In this document: positions 8,684 to 16,690 of the stretch, piece after piece
How the letters are laid out: each line of letters opens with the position of its first letter
Position numbering within the stretch: position 1 is the first letter of the stretch
NCBI RefSeq assembly: GCF_001543205.1
Contig: NZ_CP014162.1
Coordinates: forward strand, 806,001 to 870,000
Direction of reading: 5' to 3'
Length of the DNA stretch: 64,000 nucleotides
Source: Aerococcus urinaeequi
GTDB lineage: Bacteria; Bacillota; Bacilli; Lactobacillales; Aerococcaceae
Program-made: the position numbers and the translations under genes
The notes under the pieces: model-generated
Databases searched by the model: none
What the model was told of the DNA's origin: nothing
What the model saw: only the letters and a program-made list of their open reading frames with translations

Positions 8684-9368
8684 TTAAGGTCACCAACCGA
8701 TATAAATCACTGACATAATGTTGTATTCCTCCATCAACCAGTTCCGGCGTAATGGTAGGAAGTTTTGCGATATTTAATTTAAGCACCCTTCGAAACATAT
8801 TTCTAGTTGAATCATTATGAGTCGAATATTGGAGCATAATCTCTCGATATAAATCAATATTATATCCTATTCCTGGTCGTTCAAGTAATTGTGCTATGGT
8901 ATCAGTTGTATTAGATTTTAACAACTCGTAAGTTGACTTAACGTCACCTGTCCAAGAAAGATGAATGTACCACCATATTGTTTTTAACCAAATTCTACGG
9001 TGGGATTTGAAATACCTGTCTTCATTTAACCCCCAACGTGCGTGCACTACATCGGGAATCAAACGAATCGAAAGAAACCTCCAAATATTATCATCAGTTG
9101 CCACCCTATTCGTAAAGCCAATTTTTTCATTCAGAATTTCGTAAATCTTTAACCCATATAACAGATCAAATTTATAATCTAATTTGTCAGCATAGTCTAG
9201 CTCGTGTCTATCGTAAATAACATCTCGAGCTTCGATTAGCTTTTCCCTCAATTCTAAAAAATCTTCAGATATATTAGTTGCTACATAAAAATTATTACCC
9301 AAAGACAGTTTAGTAAAATCTTCTTTAGCTATACCTGGATTATAACGTACATTATCCCAATTAATCAT
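8670..9368 (-). CDS. DUF6339-like protein of the defence operon
   Basis: The protein has 232 residues and is helical and rich in Trp, Tyr and Arg. Segments include a WRFLSIRLIPDVV core, a HRRIWLKTIWWYIHLSW stretch and a late Arg-rich MFRRVLKLN helix. The pattern resembles DUF6339 proteins, which I recall as neighbours of restriction genes; this is memory rather than a search. No catalytic motif or membrane segment is evident. It starts one base after the upstream stop, with GGAGGT in front, and overlaps the nuclease gene by 14 bases. It is probably a structural or DNA-contacting subunit. Confidence 0.7.
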   Translation of the reverse strand: MINWDNVRYNPGIAKEDFTKLSLGNNFYVATNISEDFLELREKLIEARDVIYDRHELDYADKLDYKFDLLYGLKIYEILNEKIGFTNRVATDDNIWRFLSIRLIPDVVHARWGLNEDRYFKSHRRIWLKTIWWYIHLSWTGDVKSTYELLKSNTTDTIAQLLERPGIGYNIDLYREIMLQYSTHNDSTRNMFRRVLKLNIAKLPTITPELVDGGIQHYVSDLYRLVTLNDNQ

Positions 9369-9369
9369 A

Positions 9370-10317
9370 CTATTCTACCTCCGTATCAGGTTCTACATGC
9401 CAATACTCCCTCATTGTATTAGCTATGCTTAACAACGAAGTTACATCTATTTCATAAGTTGATACCCAATATTGCACTACCGCTAGAATACTATTTGGTA
9501 AAACATCATCGGATTCAACAGAATATCCTTGGCCTATAATCACTTCCTGAATTATGGCAGTCATTGCTTGCACCATTATATCGGTCATCATTAAGCTACT
9601 AACCCTTTGTTTACCATTTTTAATAGTATCAAACAGTGGATGTGAAATATTCAACATTAAGTTAACGTTTGAGATGTCGAAAGTATCGATATTAGGTTCA
9701 ATCCAATATTTTTCAATCTTCCACAATGGACCTTTTTTATCTTCAAATTCACTCATAGGGAATACTGAGCCATCGCCATCCGTTACAATAGTAATAGCAT
9801 TTAAAAATTCATTATTAAGCACCGTCCCTACAGTTGAAGCTTGTGATGGATTAATTTCTGAAAGTTCAGCTAAATAAATAAAGAAATCTAGATTAACATC
9901 TCCACGTAAACTACTTGGCATAAAATTTTCTGAAAAATCGATTGTAAACGGTACACTAGTGTTTGGAATAGCGCTAATTGGTATAGTTTTTTGAAAATTA
10001 GATTTTTTCGAATGAATATGCACTGCTAAACCAATTAAATTCTCTTCTAAAGTTAATCCATGAATTCCATATAATTTTGAAGGATTATTGAATACACATT
10101 TCTGTTGAATCTCTAGATTGTCTTCTATAGGAGACCATTCACTATCAAATTCATTTATAGTCAAGATGTTGTCAAAATTTTCTTCAACTTCTATATAAAT
10201 TGTTTCTCCCTGATTAGAGTAAGAAAAAACTGGAGTAGCAAAATGTATACCTACCTCTTCAGCAAGTCGCTCAGTTAATTTACTATATAAAGCTATTTGA
10301 TTATTTAATTGACTCAT
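9370..10317 (-). CDS. Unrecognised protein of the defence operon
   Basis: The protein has 315 residues and I do not recognise it. The first 150 residues look beta-rich, with alternating hydrophobics such as ETIYIEVEENF and LIGLAVHIHSKK. The second half is more helical, with segments such as MMTDIMVQAMTAIIQEVI. There is no Walker motif, zinc knuckle, signal peptide or clear nuclease core, though a diverged PD-(D/E)XK fold cannot be excluded. It lies between the GHKL ATPase and the DUF6339-like gene with gaps of 13 bases or less. A fixed stoichiometry in one complex is therefore likely. AGGAGGG precedes the ATG. Confidence 0.8.
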   Translation of the reverse strand: MSQLNNQIALYSKLTERLAEEVGIHFATPVFSYSNQGETIYIEVEENFDNILTINEFDSEWSPIEDNLEIQQKCVFNNPSKLYGIHGLTLEENLIGLAVHIHSKKSNFQKTIPISAIPNTSVPFTIDFSENFMPSSLRGDVNLDFFIYLAELSEINPSQASTVGTVLNNEFLNAITIVTDGDGSVFPMSEFEDKKGPLWKIEKYWIEPNIDTFDISNVNLMLNISHPLFDTIKNGKQRVSSLMMTDIMVQAMTAIIQEVIIGQGYSVESDDVLPNSILAVVQYWVSTYEIDVTSLLSIANTMREYWHVEPDTEVE

Positions 10318-10330
10318 TTATACCCTCCTA

Positions 10331-12346
10331 TCACTTGTTACTCGTCTTAATAGCTAAAGAAGGTAAATAATCCTTATTGTAGAATTCTAAAATTAAATTA
10401 CCCTCTATTTGAACACCTGTGGATAATTTAGTTTCAATTTCTATGTATTCCCCATCCTTCTCATCAAAATAAAATTCTAAGTTGTCGTCTTCAAATTCTT
10501 GAACCGACTCATTCAATTGATCGCCTGAAACTTCTAATAAAATCATATCTTTTATTCGTATAGGAAACGGTATTTGATTTCCCATATTATGCTCCCAATC
10601 AGCTTTAGTCATATACCCATCCTGGATATTTAAATTAACAAATAATTTACTAGTATTTTTTTGTTTGATTGAAATCTTAAATCTCACTTCCGCGATACCT
10701 TCTTCTAAAAGTTGCGTTGAAACTACCACGATATCGGATAATCTATTTTTACTTTTCGCTTGATTATTTGTTTTCGACTTATTTTGTACAGTGGATGCTT
10801 TACCAAAGTTTTTGGGTGGCATCATTAGTTGGCCAAATTTCCGAGACAAACCCGCAACCGCTGAAGAATACCTCTGTCCTGTATTTTCTTGATAATACTC
10901 ATTAATAGAATTACTACTATATTTTTTAATTCTTTGAACAAGAGTAATGCCATCTTCATCAATCCAATTTGCATGATCCGCATTTTCTACTGCTCTAAGA
11001 TATTGTTCTAGATTTATGTAGCCTTTTTCTTGATAGCTTTCATGCAAGCTACCATTAGAGTTGGGAACGAAAACACCAAATAATATATGGTCATCATCTA
11101 TAGATAAATTTTGTGGCACCCATTCACCATCCACACTATACTCTACAATCATCCCTGGCTTTCTAGTGTAGGCAATAACAGATTTCTTCTTACTGATAGC
11201 ATCACTCTCATTATTATTCAAATCACCTATATATTTCATCGGAGAAGGCTTATTATTTGGAGGCGTCATTCTAAAATCATCTCGGTCAAATTCTCCAAAG
11301 GCTAAATATCCAATAGGAATATCATTTTTTTCCATACCTGTTCTAGGTAATTTGATTGGTGAAACAGTAATTTTCTCATCAGCCGATTTTTGATTAACTG
11401 CAGAAGTATATAGTTTTTGTATCACACTGAAAGTAGGTTCCATAGTGATAATTGGAGTATTATTAACTGTACAATTTAGCAATGAGTTTTCTGTATAGTC
11501 TTGATAACTATTGTTCCAAATTCGAGGACTGTACCATCTCTGAACTGCCATTTCAATTTTAGAAGACACATCATCCTCCCAAAAATTGCTATTATCTTCA
11601 ATATCTTTGGCTTCGTTAACATTTTCCTTTATGTATGGAACTATAATCAACGTACCTGTCTCATCATCCGTGTATTGTTGCAATCCAAAAATATCTAAAA
11701 TTTTCCGAATTTTATTAGAATTAGTTATCGGATAGATAATATCGCTATCCTCTTCAGAAAACTCACCCCACCAAGCAATACCACGGCCACTTTGAGGAAG
11801 TAATCTATTATCATTTTTTGGACTTTCAATTAGCGAAACAATTAGTCTCTCTTCATATCCTATCTCTAATTTAACCCGAGTATAGTAAATTACAATTCCA
11901 ACACCCATACGGAAATATGATGTTTTACCTAATCCCCAACTTCCTCCTGCTCCATCCTTTTCTTGATTTTTCCCGATACCAAATACTAATTTTTGAAAGT
12001 TACTTTTATTTAAGGTATCACTATCAGTGGTTCGGAAGTCACCTGTTAAGCCACTAGTATTTTTATCGCTCACCGAAATAAAGGTATTACTTCCTAAATA
12101 CTTAGTATTTAAAATGTCTTGAATTTCTTCAAAATGAACAGATAACTGCTCTGATTCAAATTTTCCTACTGAAAAATCCACTTTGGTTTCTATTTGATTT
12201 TGAAGAGTTGCGTCTAGACTATTCTGAATAGACTCTCTCACCATCAAATCAATCATTGGTAAGCTTTTATTTTGAAGCGATCTTAATATAGCATCTCCAT
12301 CTTGGGACATCCCTTGAGGGTCATTATAAGCAATTTTCAAATCCAC
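10331..12346 (-). CDS. MORC/MutL-like GHKL ATPase of the defence operon
   Basis: The N-terminal 150 residues form a GHKL (Bergerat) ATP-binding fold. They contain RESIQNSLDA at 37-46 with the metal-binding Asn42, a SDKNTSGL motif around D94, and the glycine-rich lid GAGGSWGLGK at 132-141. The roughly 500 residues that follow should include the S5-like transducer and a family-specific C-terminal region. This layout matches the prokaryotic MORC and paraMORC ATPases, which were described from restriction-modification neighbourhoods. ATP-driven dimer closure on DNA is the expected action. The start is GTG at 12346, sharing one base with the upstream stop codon. Confidence 0.85.
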   Translation of the reverse strand: MDLKIAYNDPQGMSQDGDAILRSLQNKSLPMIDLMVRESIQNSLDATLQNQIETKVDFSVGKFESEQLSVHFEEIQDILNTKYLGSNTFISVSDKNTSGLTGDFRTTDSDTLNKSNFQKLVFGIGKNQEKDGAGGSWGLGKTSYFRMGVGIVIYYTRVKLEIGYEERLIVSLIESPKNDNRLLPQSGRGIAWWGEFSEEDSDIIYPITNSNKIRKILDIFGLQQYTDDETGTLIIVPYIKENVNEAKDIEDNSNFWEDDVSSKIEMAVQRWYSPRIWNNSYQDYTENSLLNCTVNNTPIITMEPTFSVIQKLYTSAVNQKSADEKITVSPIKLPRTGMEKNDIPIGYLAFGEFDRDDFRMTPPNNKPSPMKYIGDLNNNESDAISKKKSVIAYTRKPGMIVEYSVDGEWVPQNLSIDDDHILFGVFVPNSNGSLHESYQEKGYINLEQYLRAVENADHANWIDEDGITLVQRIKKYSSNSINEYYQENTGQRYSSAVAGLSRKFGQLMMPPKNFGKASTVQNKSKTNNQAKSKNRLSDIVVVSTQLLEEGIAEVRFKISIKQKNTSKLFVNLNIQDGYMTKADWEHNMGNQIPFPIRIKDMILLEVSGDQLNESVQEFEDDNLEFYFDEKDGEYIEIETKLSTGVQIEGNLILEFYNKDYLPSLAIKTSNK

Positions 12347-15132
12347 TAATCCAATACCTCCTCATGTTCTTCATCAATTAAGTCATCTTTAATTTTTAAT
12401 TTGGCAGAAATTCTTTTTACATGTACTCCATTCACGGTCTTACCCGGTAACATAATATTTATCCCTATAATATCTTCTTTAAAATCTAAAGGAGATCTCT
12501 GACTAGATTCTTTATTTTCTTTTTTGAAATTAGTTGGGGTACTATTTTTATCAACCTTATAGATTAACAGTTGAGGAACACTACCGTACCCGTGCAATTC
12601 TCTTAAATTCTTAATTGTTTTTATTTTTACATCTTTTCGTTCTTTTTCTGGTAAATCTTTATCAATATCAGAAAGTAAGTCAGATGGGCTTCTAAGAACA
12701 CCAATTCCCGCTACTTCGCCATTACGTAAATCAACCAATTTTGAACGCGTAATACTACTTGGACTATAACCATGAATATTCCAATAATTTGATTCGTTGG
12801 TATCTTGTATCTTAGTTTCTTCGACTACTCCTTTTGAAACAAATACAACCGACCATTTATCAATAGCAACTTTATTCGTCTCAGCCCATTCAATCAATGC
12901 TGGAAGACTAGCCATTTTTGTTGCATTCGGGTAAACTTCATATTTTTGTAAGAAGTCTTTAACTAAATCAATTTCAACGTCACGCCATATCATATACTTG
13001 GAATTTAACTTGGGTGAATCTAATGAGTTCAGAAAATTTTTGGTTTCTTCTAAATTATGCACTAATATTTCTTCACTATTTTCAAAGTACGTTGTTTGAG
13101 AATTAAATCCTGCAAAATCAAATTCTATAGGTCGCGCTGATTGCATTTTATTATTAGCTGTTACCTTAATTAACTCTCTATCAGGCGAATATTTTACTGC
13201 TGGTGCATAATCAGATGGCGTCTGACCTCGCTCAGCAAAATCCTTTATTTCTTCCTTCAGCTCTTCATCCATTTGTGATAAAAAGATAAATCTATCACAG
13301 GATTGATGATCTAGCCATACTCGTGGGAAGATTTCGTATCCCTTTCTATAGCCAAACCATCGTCCCATTTGCATTAAAGTATCGGCTTGACTTGTTGACC
13401 TTAAGAAATACGTTGTTGTAAGCCCCTCTAATGTTAACCCTCTAGATAATGTGTTTCCACCAACAACAATAAATGCGGGGGCAATATCCTGCTCGCGTTC
13501 TGGATACACTAACCTGATAATCTGATCACTAGCAACAGCCCGACTATTATCAATCGCTATATGAATTCCATTATGATAAATAGGCTCGCCTAGCTCTCCA
13601 ATTGGGATATTCGATACGTAATCTATTTCCGGTAATGTAAAAATTTTAATTAATTGTTTTTCCACTAAATGCCAACTTGGATACTCTGGTACTTTTTCTT
13701 TTGCAGAATAATCCTTCATTTCTTTCAAAAAAGAATCTCTACTAAATTCATCTTGCTCATTTAGATATAAATCTTTTATAGAAGGTAATATTTGTTCAAA
13801 ATTTTTCTGCAAATAGCGTAAATACTCACTAATCTTATCTGACACAATTTGATGATGATCCGTTTGGAAGCTTGTATGGACCAACATTGATATAGGCTTT
13901 CTATAATTTAACTCGCGCATAGCAGCAACTGAAATCAAGAACCAATGGATTGATTGAATAAAACTTTCTGGCAAATCATCAGTGGTTTTCCCTTTCTGAA
14001 TGTCTCTCACCACGTTGCGGTCAGCATTATTTACCCTACGGTAGATAGGTATTTTAGGACTAGTATCCGGTTCCGTTAAACCAAATATTTCCTGCGGACC
14101 AATGTAATCTTCAGACGGCTCTAACAAAGTTATAAAATCTTTTGGATATAATGAATCTTCGTGCGTATCGTTCAGAATATTCGCAAAAGGAGTGGCTGTA
14201 TAAGCTATATAGTTCATTGCTTTAAACCCTTTAAAATCGACGATATCACGAATTAATTGATTAATACGAGTGCTATCTTCTTCTTCTATTTTCTTAGTAT
14301 TAATACTAGCCTGATCTGCTTCATCGTCTATAATTAAGATTTTCAATTGTTTGGCTTTATTTTTATCTTGAGTTAGCCACTGGAAGAGTTTTTTTAATCT
14401 ACTACTGTTTTTTAATGCTACAGTAAAGTAACGATCTTTATCACCTTCACCTAAATTAAAGTTACTGATATCCTGGCCAACTGCTCGAGAGCTAATAGAA
14501 GGGTTATCCACTTGGATCCAATGAAGATTCCCACGACCAGAATAGGTCATATCTTTATACAAACGAGCAGACGTTTGTTGTCTCAAATTCTCTATTACTC
14601 CCGATAATACAATAAAATAGTTGAAGCCTAAATCTGCTGCCATAGCCATCAAACCAGCCATATTAGCGGTCTTACCTGATTGTACATTACCAACAACCAG
14701 ACCTTTAACAGGTAACTCATCACTTTGTACATTATCCATACTAAGTGAACGTAAAATTTCAATTGAGGATTTTTCGATTGAGTAAATTGATTTTACAGAA
14801 AACCCTTTTCCTTCTAACCCTTTTCTATATAGTTGCCAAGCAGAGGCTCTTTCATTAGAAATACTTGCTTCACTCTTTATGTCACTATCAAGTTTGATTA
14901 CCTGGGTGGATTCATATAATTCTATTTGGTTTTCAATCAGTTGATACCAAATAGGCTCTGTTAAGCCTTTCAAGCTATTATTTTTTCCAACTATATCAAC
15001 TTTCATTGCAAAATCAATTGGAAGATCTTCATAAATTTTTATATTTCGTACGTCATCCCAATTTCGATGTTCTCTAAATTGCGTCATAATCCAATTTTTT
15101 ATTTCATTATATTCAGAATTTGTAATATCCAA
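12346..15132 (-). CDS. Z1-domain superfamily II helicase-like ATPase
   Basis: The first gene of the island operon encodes 928 residues. The motor motifs are clear: Walker A GNVQSGKT at 148-155, motif II DDEAD at 269-273, motif III-like TATPF at 312-316, then GGNTLSRGLTLEG and QMGRWFGYR in the second half. The segment from about residue 390 to 630 matches the Z1 region that accompanies SF2 domains in restriction loci. It probably moves on DNA and works with the GHKL ATPase. The start is TTG at 15132 with GAGGTG seven bases upstream. A promoter lies at 15182-15210. Confidence 0.88.
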   Translation of the reverse strand: MDITNSEYNEIKNWIMTQFREHRNWDDVRNIKIYEDLPIDFAMKVDIVGKNNSLKGLTEPIWYQLIENQIELYESTQVIKLDSDIKSEASISNERASAWQLYRKGLEGKGFSVKSIYSIEKSSIEILRSLSMDNVQSDELPVKGLVVGNVQSGKTANMAGLMAMAADLGFNYFIVLSGVIENLRQQTSARLYKDMTYSGRGNLHWIQVDNPSISSRAVGQDISNFNLGEGDKDRYFTVALKNSSRLKKLFQWLTQDKNKAKQLKILIIDDEADQASINTKKIEEEDSTRINQLIRDIVDFKGFKAMNYIAYTATPFANILNDTHEDSLYPKDFITLLEPSEDYIGPQEIFGLTEPDTSPKIPIYRRVNNADRNVVRDIQKGKTTDDLPESFIQSIHWFLISVAAMRELNYRKPISMLVHTSFQTDHHQIVSDKISEYLRYLQKNFEQILPSIKDLYLNEQDEFSRDSFLKEMKDYSAKEKVPEYPSWHLVEKQLIKIFTLPEIDYVSNIPIGELGEPIYHNGIHIAIDNSRAVASDQIIRLVYPEREQDIAPAFIVVGGNTLSRGLTLEGLTTTYFLRSTSQADTLMQMGRWFGYRKGYEIFPRVWLDHQSCDRFIFLSQMDEELKEEIKDFAERGQTPSDYAPAVKYSPDRELIKVTANNKMQSARPIEFDFAGFNSQTTYFENSEEILVHNLEETKNFLNSLDSPKLNSKYMIWRDVEIDLVKDFLQKYEVYPNATKMASLPALIEWAETNKVAIDKWSVVFVSKGVVEETKIQDTNESNYWNIHGYSPSSITRSKLVDLRNGEVAGIGVLRSPSDLLSDIDKDLPEKERKDVKIKTIKNLRELHGYGSVPQLLIYKVDKNSTPTNFKKENKESSQRSPLDFKEDIIGINIMLPGKTVNGVHVKRISAKLKIKDDLIDEEHEEVLD

Positions 15133-15181
15133 ATTAATTCACCTCAGAATAAGTCGATTTCACTAATTTTTGGTTAGTATT

Positions 15182-15210
15182 GTTATAATCCCTTCTATAT
15201 ATTGTATGAA
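15182..15210 (-). promoter_or_regulatory. Promoter of the six-gene defence operon
   Basis: On the minus strand TTCATA and TATAAC are separated by exactly 17 bases, with the -10 about 50 bases before the TTG start of the Z1 gene. It is the best sigma-A-like site in the gap. Confidence 0.6.
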
Positions 15211-15337
15211 TTAATATTAATATTAACAAGGTATTTTTGATTTTAATTTAACTCTTATTCCCTAGTCAGGAATAGTTTCAAAGAAAGTATTTTTCTACTT
15301 ATCTTCCCTATCAAAACTATCTAACTAGCTTAAAAAC

Positions 15338-15366
15338 CTTGCCAACCTATCCCCATTTTGATAGGA
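15338..15366 (+). promoter_or_regulatory. Candidate promoter of the membrane protein gene
   Basis: TTGCCA and TAGGAT are spaced 17 bases apart on the plus strand. Transcription from here would give a leader of roughly 110 bases that contains the hairpin at 15396-15469. Confidence 0.45.
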
Positions 15367-15395
15367 TAGTGACACATTAATAAAAACGACTATCG

Positions 15396-15469
15396 CCGGA
15401 TAGGTATCTAGTGCACATAGGCCCTTCAAATTGAAGGTGTGCTGCTTGGATGTCTATCCGGTTTTTTTT
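15396..15469 (+). promoter_or_regulatory. Structured leader ending in a terminator, attenuator-like
   Basis: CCGGATAG (15396-15403) pairs with CTATCCGG (15454-15461). Inside lie a GCACA/TGTGC stem and a CCTTCAAATTGAAGG hairpin. Eight T follow, only one base before AGGAGGG, the ribosome binding site of the next gene. A terminator this close to the start codon suggests conditional read-through (riboswitch or attenuator). I could not match it to a known riboswitch class. A terminator for a short upstream transcript is the alternative. Confidence 0.5.
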
Positions 15470-15481
15470 AGGAGGGAAATC

Positions 15482-16180
15482 ATGTTTGCAGTCTTTACAA
15501 CGACCTTAATTGCTGGCTTAATCGATGGCATTAATCCCTTTGCGCTCACCCAGCAATTCATTTTACAATCTAAAATTAAATCCCCATATCATATTTTGTA
15601 TTTTATCTTCCCCATTGGTCTGGGAAACTTTTTAATCGGTTTAGCCTTCTACTTTGGTTTCTCTGATTGGATTTTCCAAGCCTTCAATTGGGTAAACCAC
15701 CATTATCTATACACATGGCGTTACCTAGCGTTGGCAGCCAGTCTTTTGATCATCGCTTATTTAACCTATACCCACTTGAATAAAGACCAACCTGCAACAA
15801 GCCAGGAAGAGGTGCAAAAGAAAGCCGTTACCCAAGCAGAAGAAACGCACTTATCAGCTGGCGCATTGATCATGCTGGGTATTGCCTCTTGTCTAGCCGA
15901 AATCTCTTCAATAGCGCCATATTTAGCCTTACTTAGTTACTATGCAACTATATCGATTACCGATCTACAAGCAACGTTACTCCTGGCCTTTTACTCCTTT
16001 GTCTTGTTTGTATTACCTATGTACGGCTTATTTTTAATGTCCCTATTCTTTAAAAGCCGCTTAACGACAATTTATACACAAATTGCGGGCTGGATGGACT
16101 TTTTTATCACACGCATTTTGCCAGTTATCCTCTTTCTGATTGCTGTTGCCTTATTTGGGTACGGCATACAAATTTTCTAA
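15482..16180 (+). CDS. Six-helix membrane protein, DsbD/CcdA- or LysE-like
   Basis: The protein has 232 residues with about six hydrophobic segments and a short polar loop (DQPATSQEEVQKK) in the middle. The opening LIAGLIDGINPFALTQQF resembles the G.IDGINPCA motif of DsbD/CcdA-type electron carriers and related exporters, with Phe where Cys is usual. A thiol role is therefore doubtful. The second half repeats a similar pattern (LGIASCLAEISSIAPY), as expected for an inverted repeat. The start is the ATG at 15482 after AGGAGGG. The structured leader suggests control by a small ligand or metal. The substrate is unknown. Confidence 0.7.
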   Translation: MFAVFTTTLIAGLIDGINPFALTQQFILQSKIKSPYHILYFIFPIGLGNFLIGLAFYFGFSDWIFQAFNWVNHHYLYTWRYLALAASLLIIAYLTYTHLNKDQPATSQEEVQKKAVTQAEETHLSAGALIMLGIASCLAEISSIAPYLALLSYYATISITDLQATLLLAFYSFVLFVLPMYGLFLMSLFFKSRLTTIYTQIAGWMDFFITRILPVILFLIAVALFGYGIQIF

Positions 16181-16191
16181 AATTGGCCATA

Positions 16192-16230
16192 AAAAAACGC
16201 CAAGCGTGAATGGACACACTTGGCGTTTGG
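16192..16230 (+). terminator. Rho-independent terminator
   Basis: AAACGCCAAG pairs with CTTGGCGTTT across a 13-base loop just after the membrane protein gene. T-rich sequence follows on both strands, so it may also back up the SRP RNA. Confidence 0.7.
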
Positions 16231-16249
16231 CGTTTAGCCGTTTAAATTT

Positions 16250-16347
16250 ATACTAACTTACAGCACAGGATAGACAATGCTTAGAGCTGCTTGGTTCCCC
16301 ATCTGACCCGGTTCACATCTCTACCCTTGCCGCAAGGCCTTTCGGCA
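16250..16347 (-). ncRNA. ffs: SRP RNA (4.5S / small scRNA)
   Basis: Read on the minus strand, the segment contains the conserved GNAR-tetraloop domain of bacterial SRP RNA: GTGAACCGGGTCAG, GGGGAACC, then AAGCAGCTCTAAGC. The flanks pair as expected for one long hairpin: AGGGTAGA with TCTATCCT, and CTTGCGGCA with TGCTGTAAG. A strong promoter is placed to start transcription near 16347. This RNA binds Ffh and targets nascent membrane proteins. Confidence 0.9.
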
Positions 16348-16353
16348 AATTTA

Positions 16354-16383
16354 ATTATACCATTTTTAAGGGAGCTTTGTAAA
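16354..16383 (-). promoter_or_regulatory. Promoter of the SRP RNA gene
   Basis: On the minus strand TTTACA and a perfect TATAAT are 18 bases apart. The predicted start is about seven bases downstream, at the 5' end of the SRP RNA. Confidence 0.8.
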
Positions 16384-16429
16384 GGACTTCTTCCATATTA
16401 CGAAACCTTCCAAAGAATGGTCATATATG

Positions 16430-16480
16430 AAAAAGAGACCAAACCAATTATTTTAATTGATTTGATCTCTCGCTTTGAAA
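16430..16480 (-). terminator. Rho-independent terminator
   Basis: On the minus strand GAGAGATCAAATCAATTA pairs imperfectly with TAATTGGTTTGGTCTC, and five T follow. It ends transcripts from the structured RNA at 16501-16683 and possibly from the ATPase operon. Confidence 0.65.
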
Positions 16481-16500
16481 ACTATTTGAATGATAAGTAA

Positions 16501-16683
16501 GTGCAAGTCGAAAGCTACATAAGATTACAATTAGACTGGCTAATGTTGCAAACATAGCGCCTCACACCCTTAGTCGGGTTCAAGCCTCCAGGGAGGACTG
16601 CGTTTCAGATTAGGTTGTACCTGACTGCGTCATCTTCATCGCTAATCTTCCAACGTTTCCTGTCTTGGCGTCGACTCTCACAT
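16501..16683 (-). ncRNA. Structured RNA, 6S-like candidate
   Basis: The ends of this 183-base segment pair with one mismatch (GTGAGAGTCGA with TCGACTTGCAC). Inside, AAGATTA pairs with TAATCTT, CCTCC with GGAGG and ACCC with GGGT. It encodes no protein, is more GC-rich than nearby spacers, and is followed by a minus-strand terminator. One long bulged hairpin of about 180 bases is the shape of 6S RNA, which binds RNA polymerase. The strand is inferred from the terminator. The class is not proven. Confidence 0.5.
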
Positions 16684-16690
16684 CCTATTA

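Larger units (their letters stand above)
3180..15240 (-). other. Restriction-modification / defence island
   Basis: Eight minus-strand genes are packed with overlaps or small gaps and are more AT-rich than the genes around them. They encode a Z1-type helicase-like ATPase, a MORC-like GHKL ATPase, an unknown protein, a DUF6339-like protein, a PLD-fold nuclease, two C5 cytosine methyltransferases and a nuclease-like protein. No integrase, transposase or tRNA attachment site is visible at the edges. Insertion between a decayed transporter gene (left) and a membrane protein gene (right) fits horizontal gain. Confidence 0.75.

Noticed and set aside
3180-15240. Mobile element with integrase or transposase
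   Set aside because: No recombinase gene, tRNA attachment site or insertion-sequence ends were found at the island borders.
16291-16500. 69-residue plus-strand open frame
   Set aside because: It runs antisense across the SRP RNA gene and its promoter, and has no good ribosome binding site.
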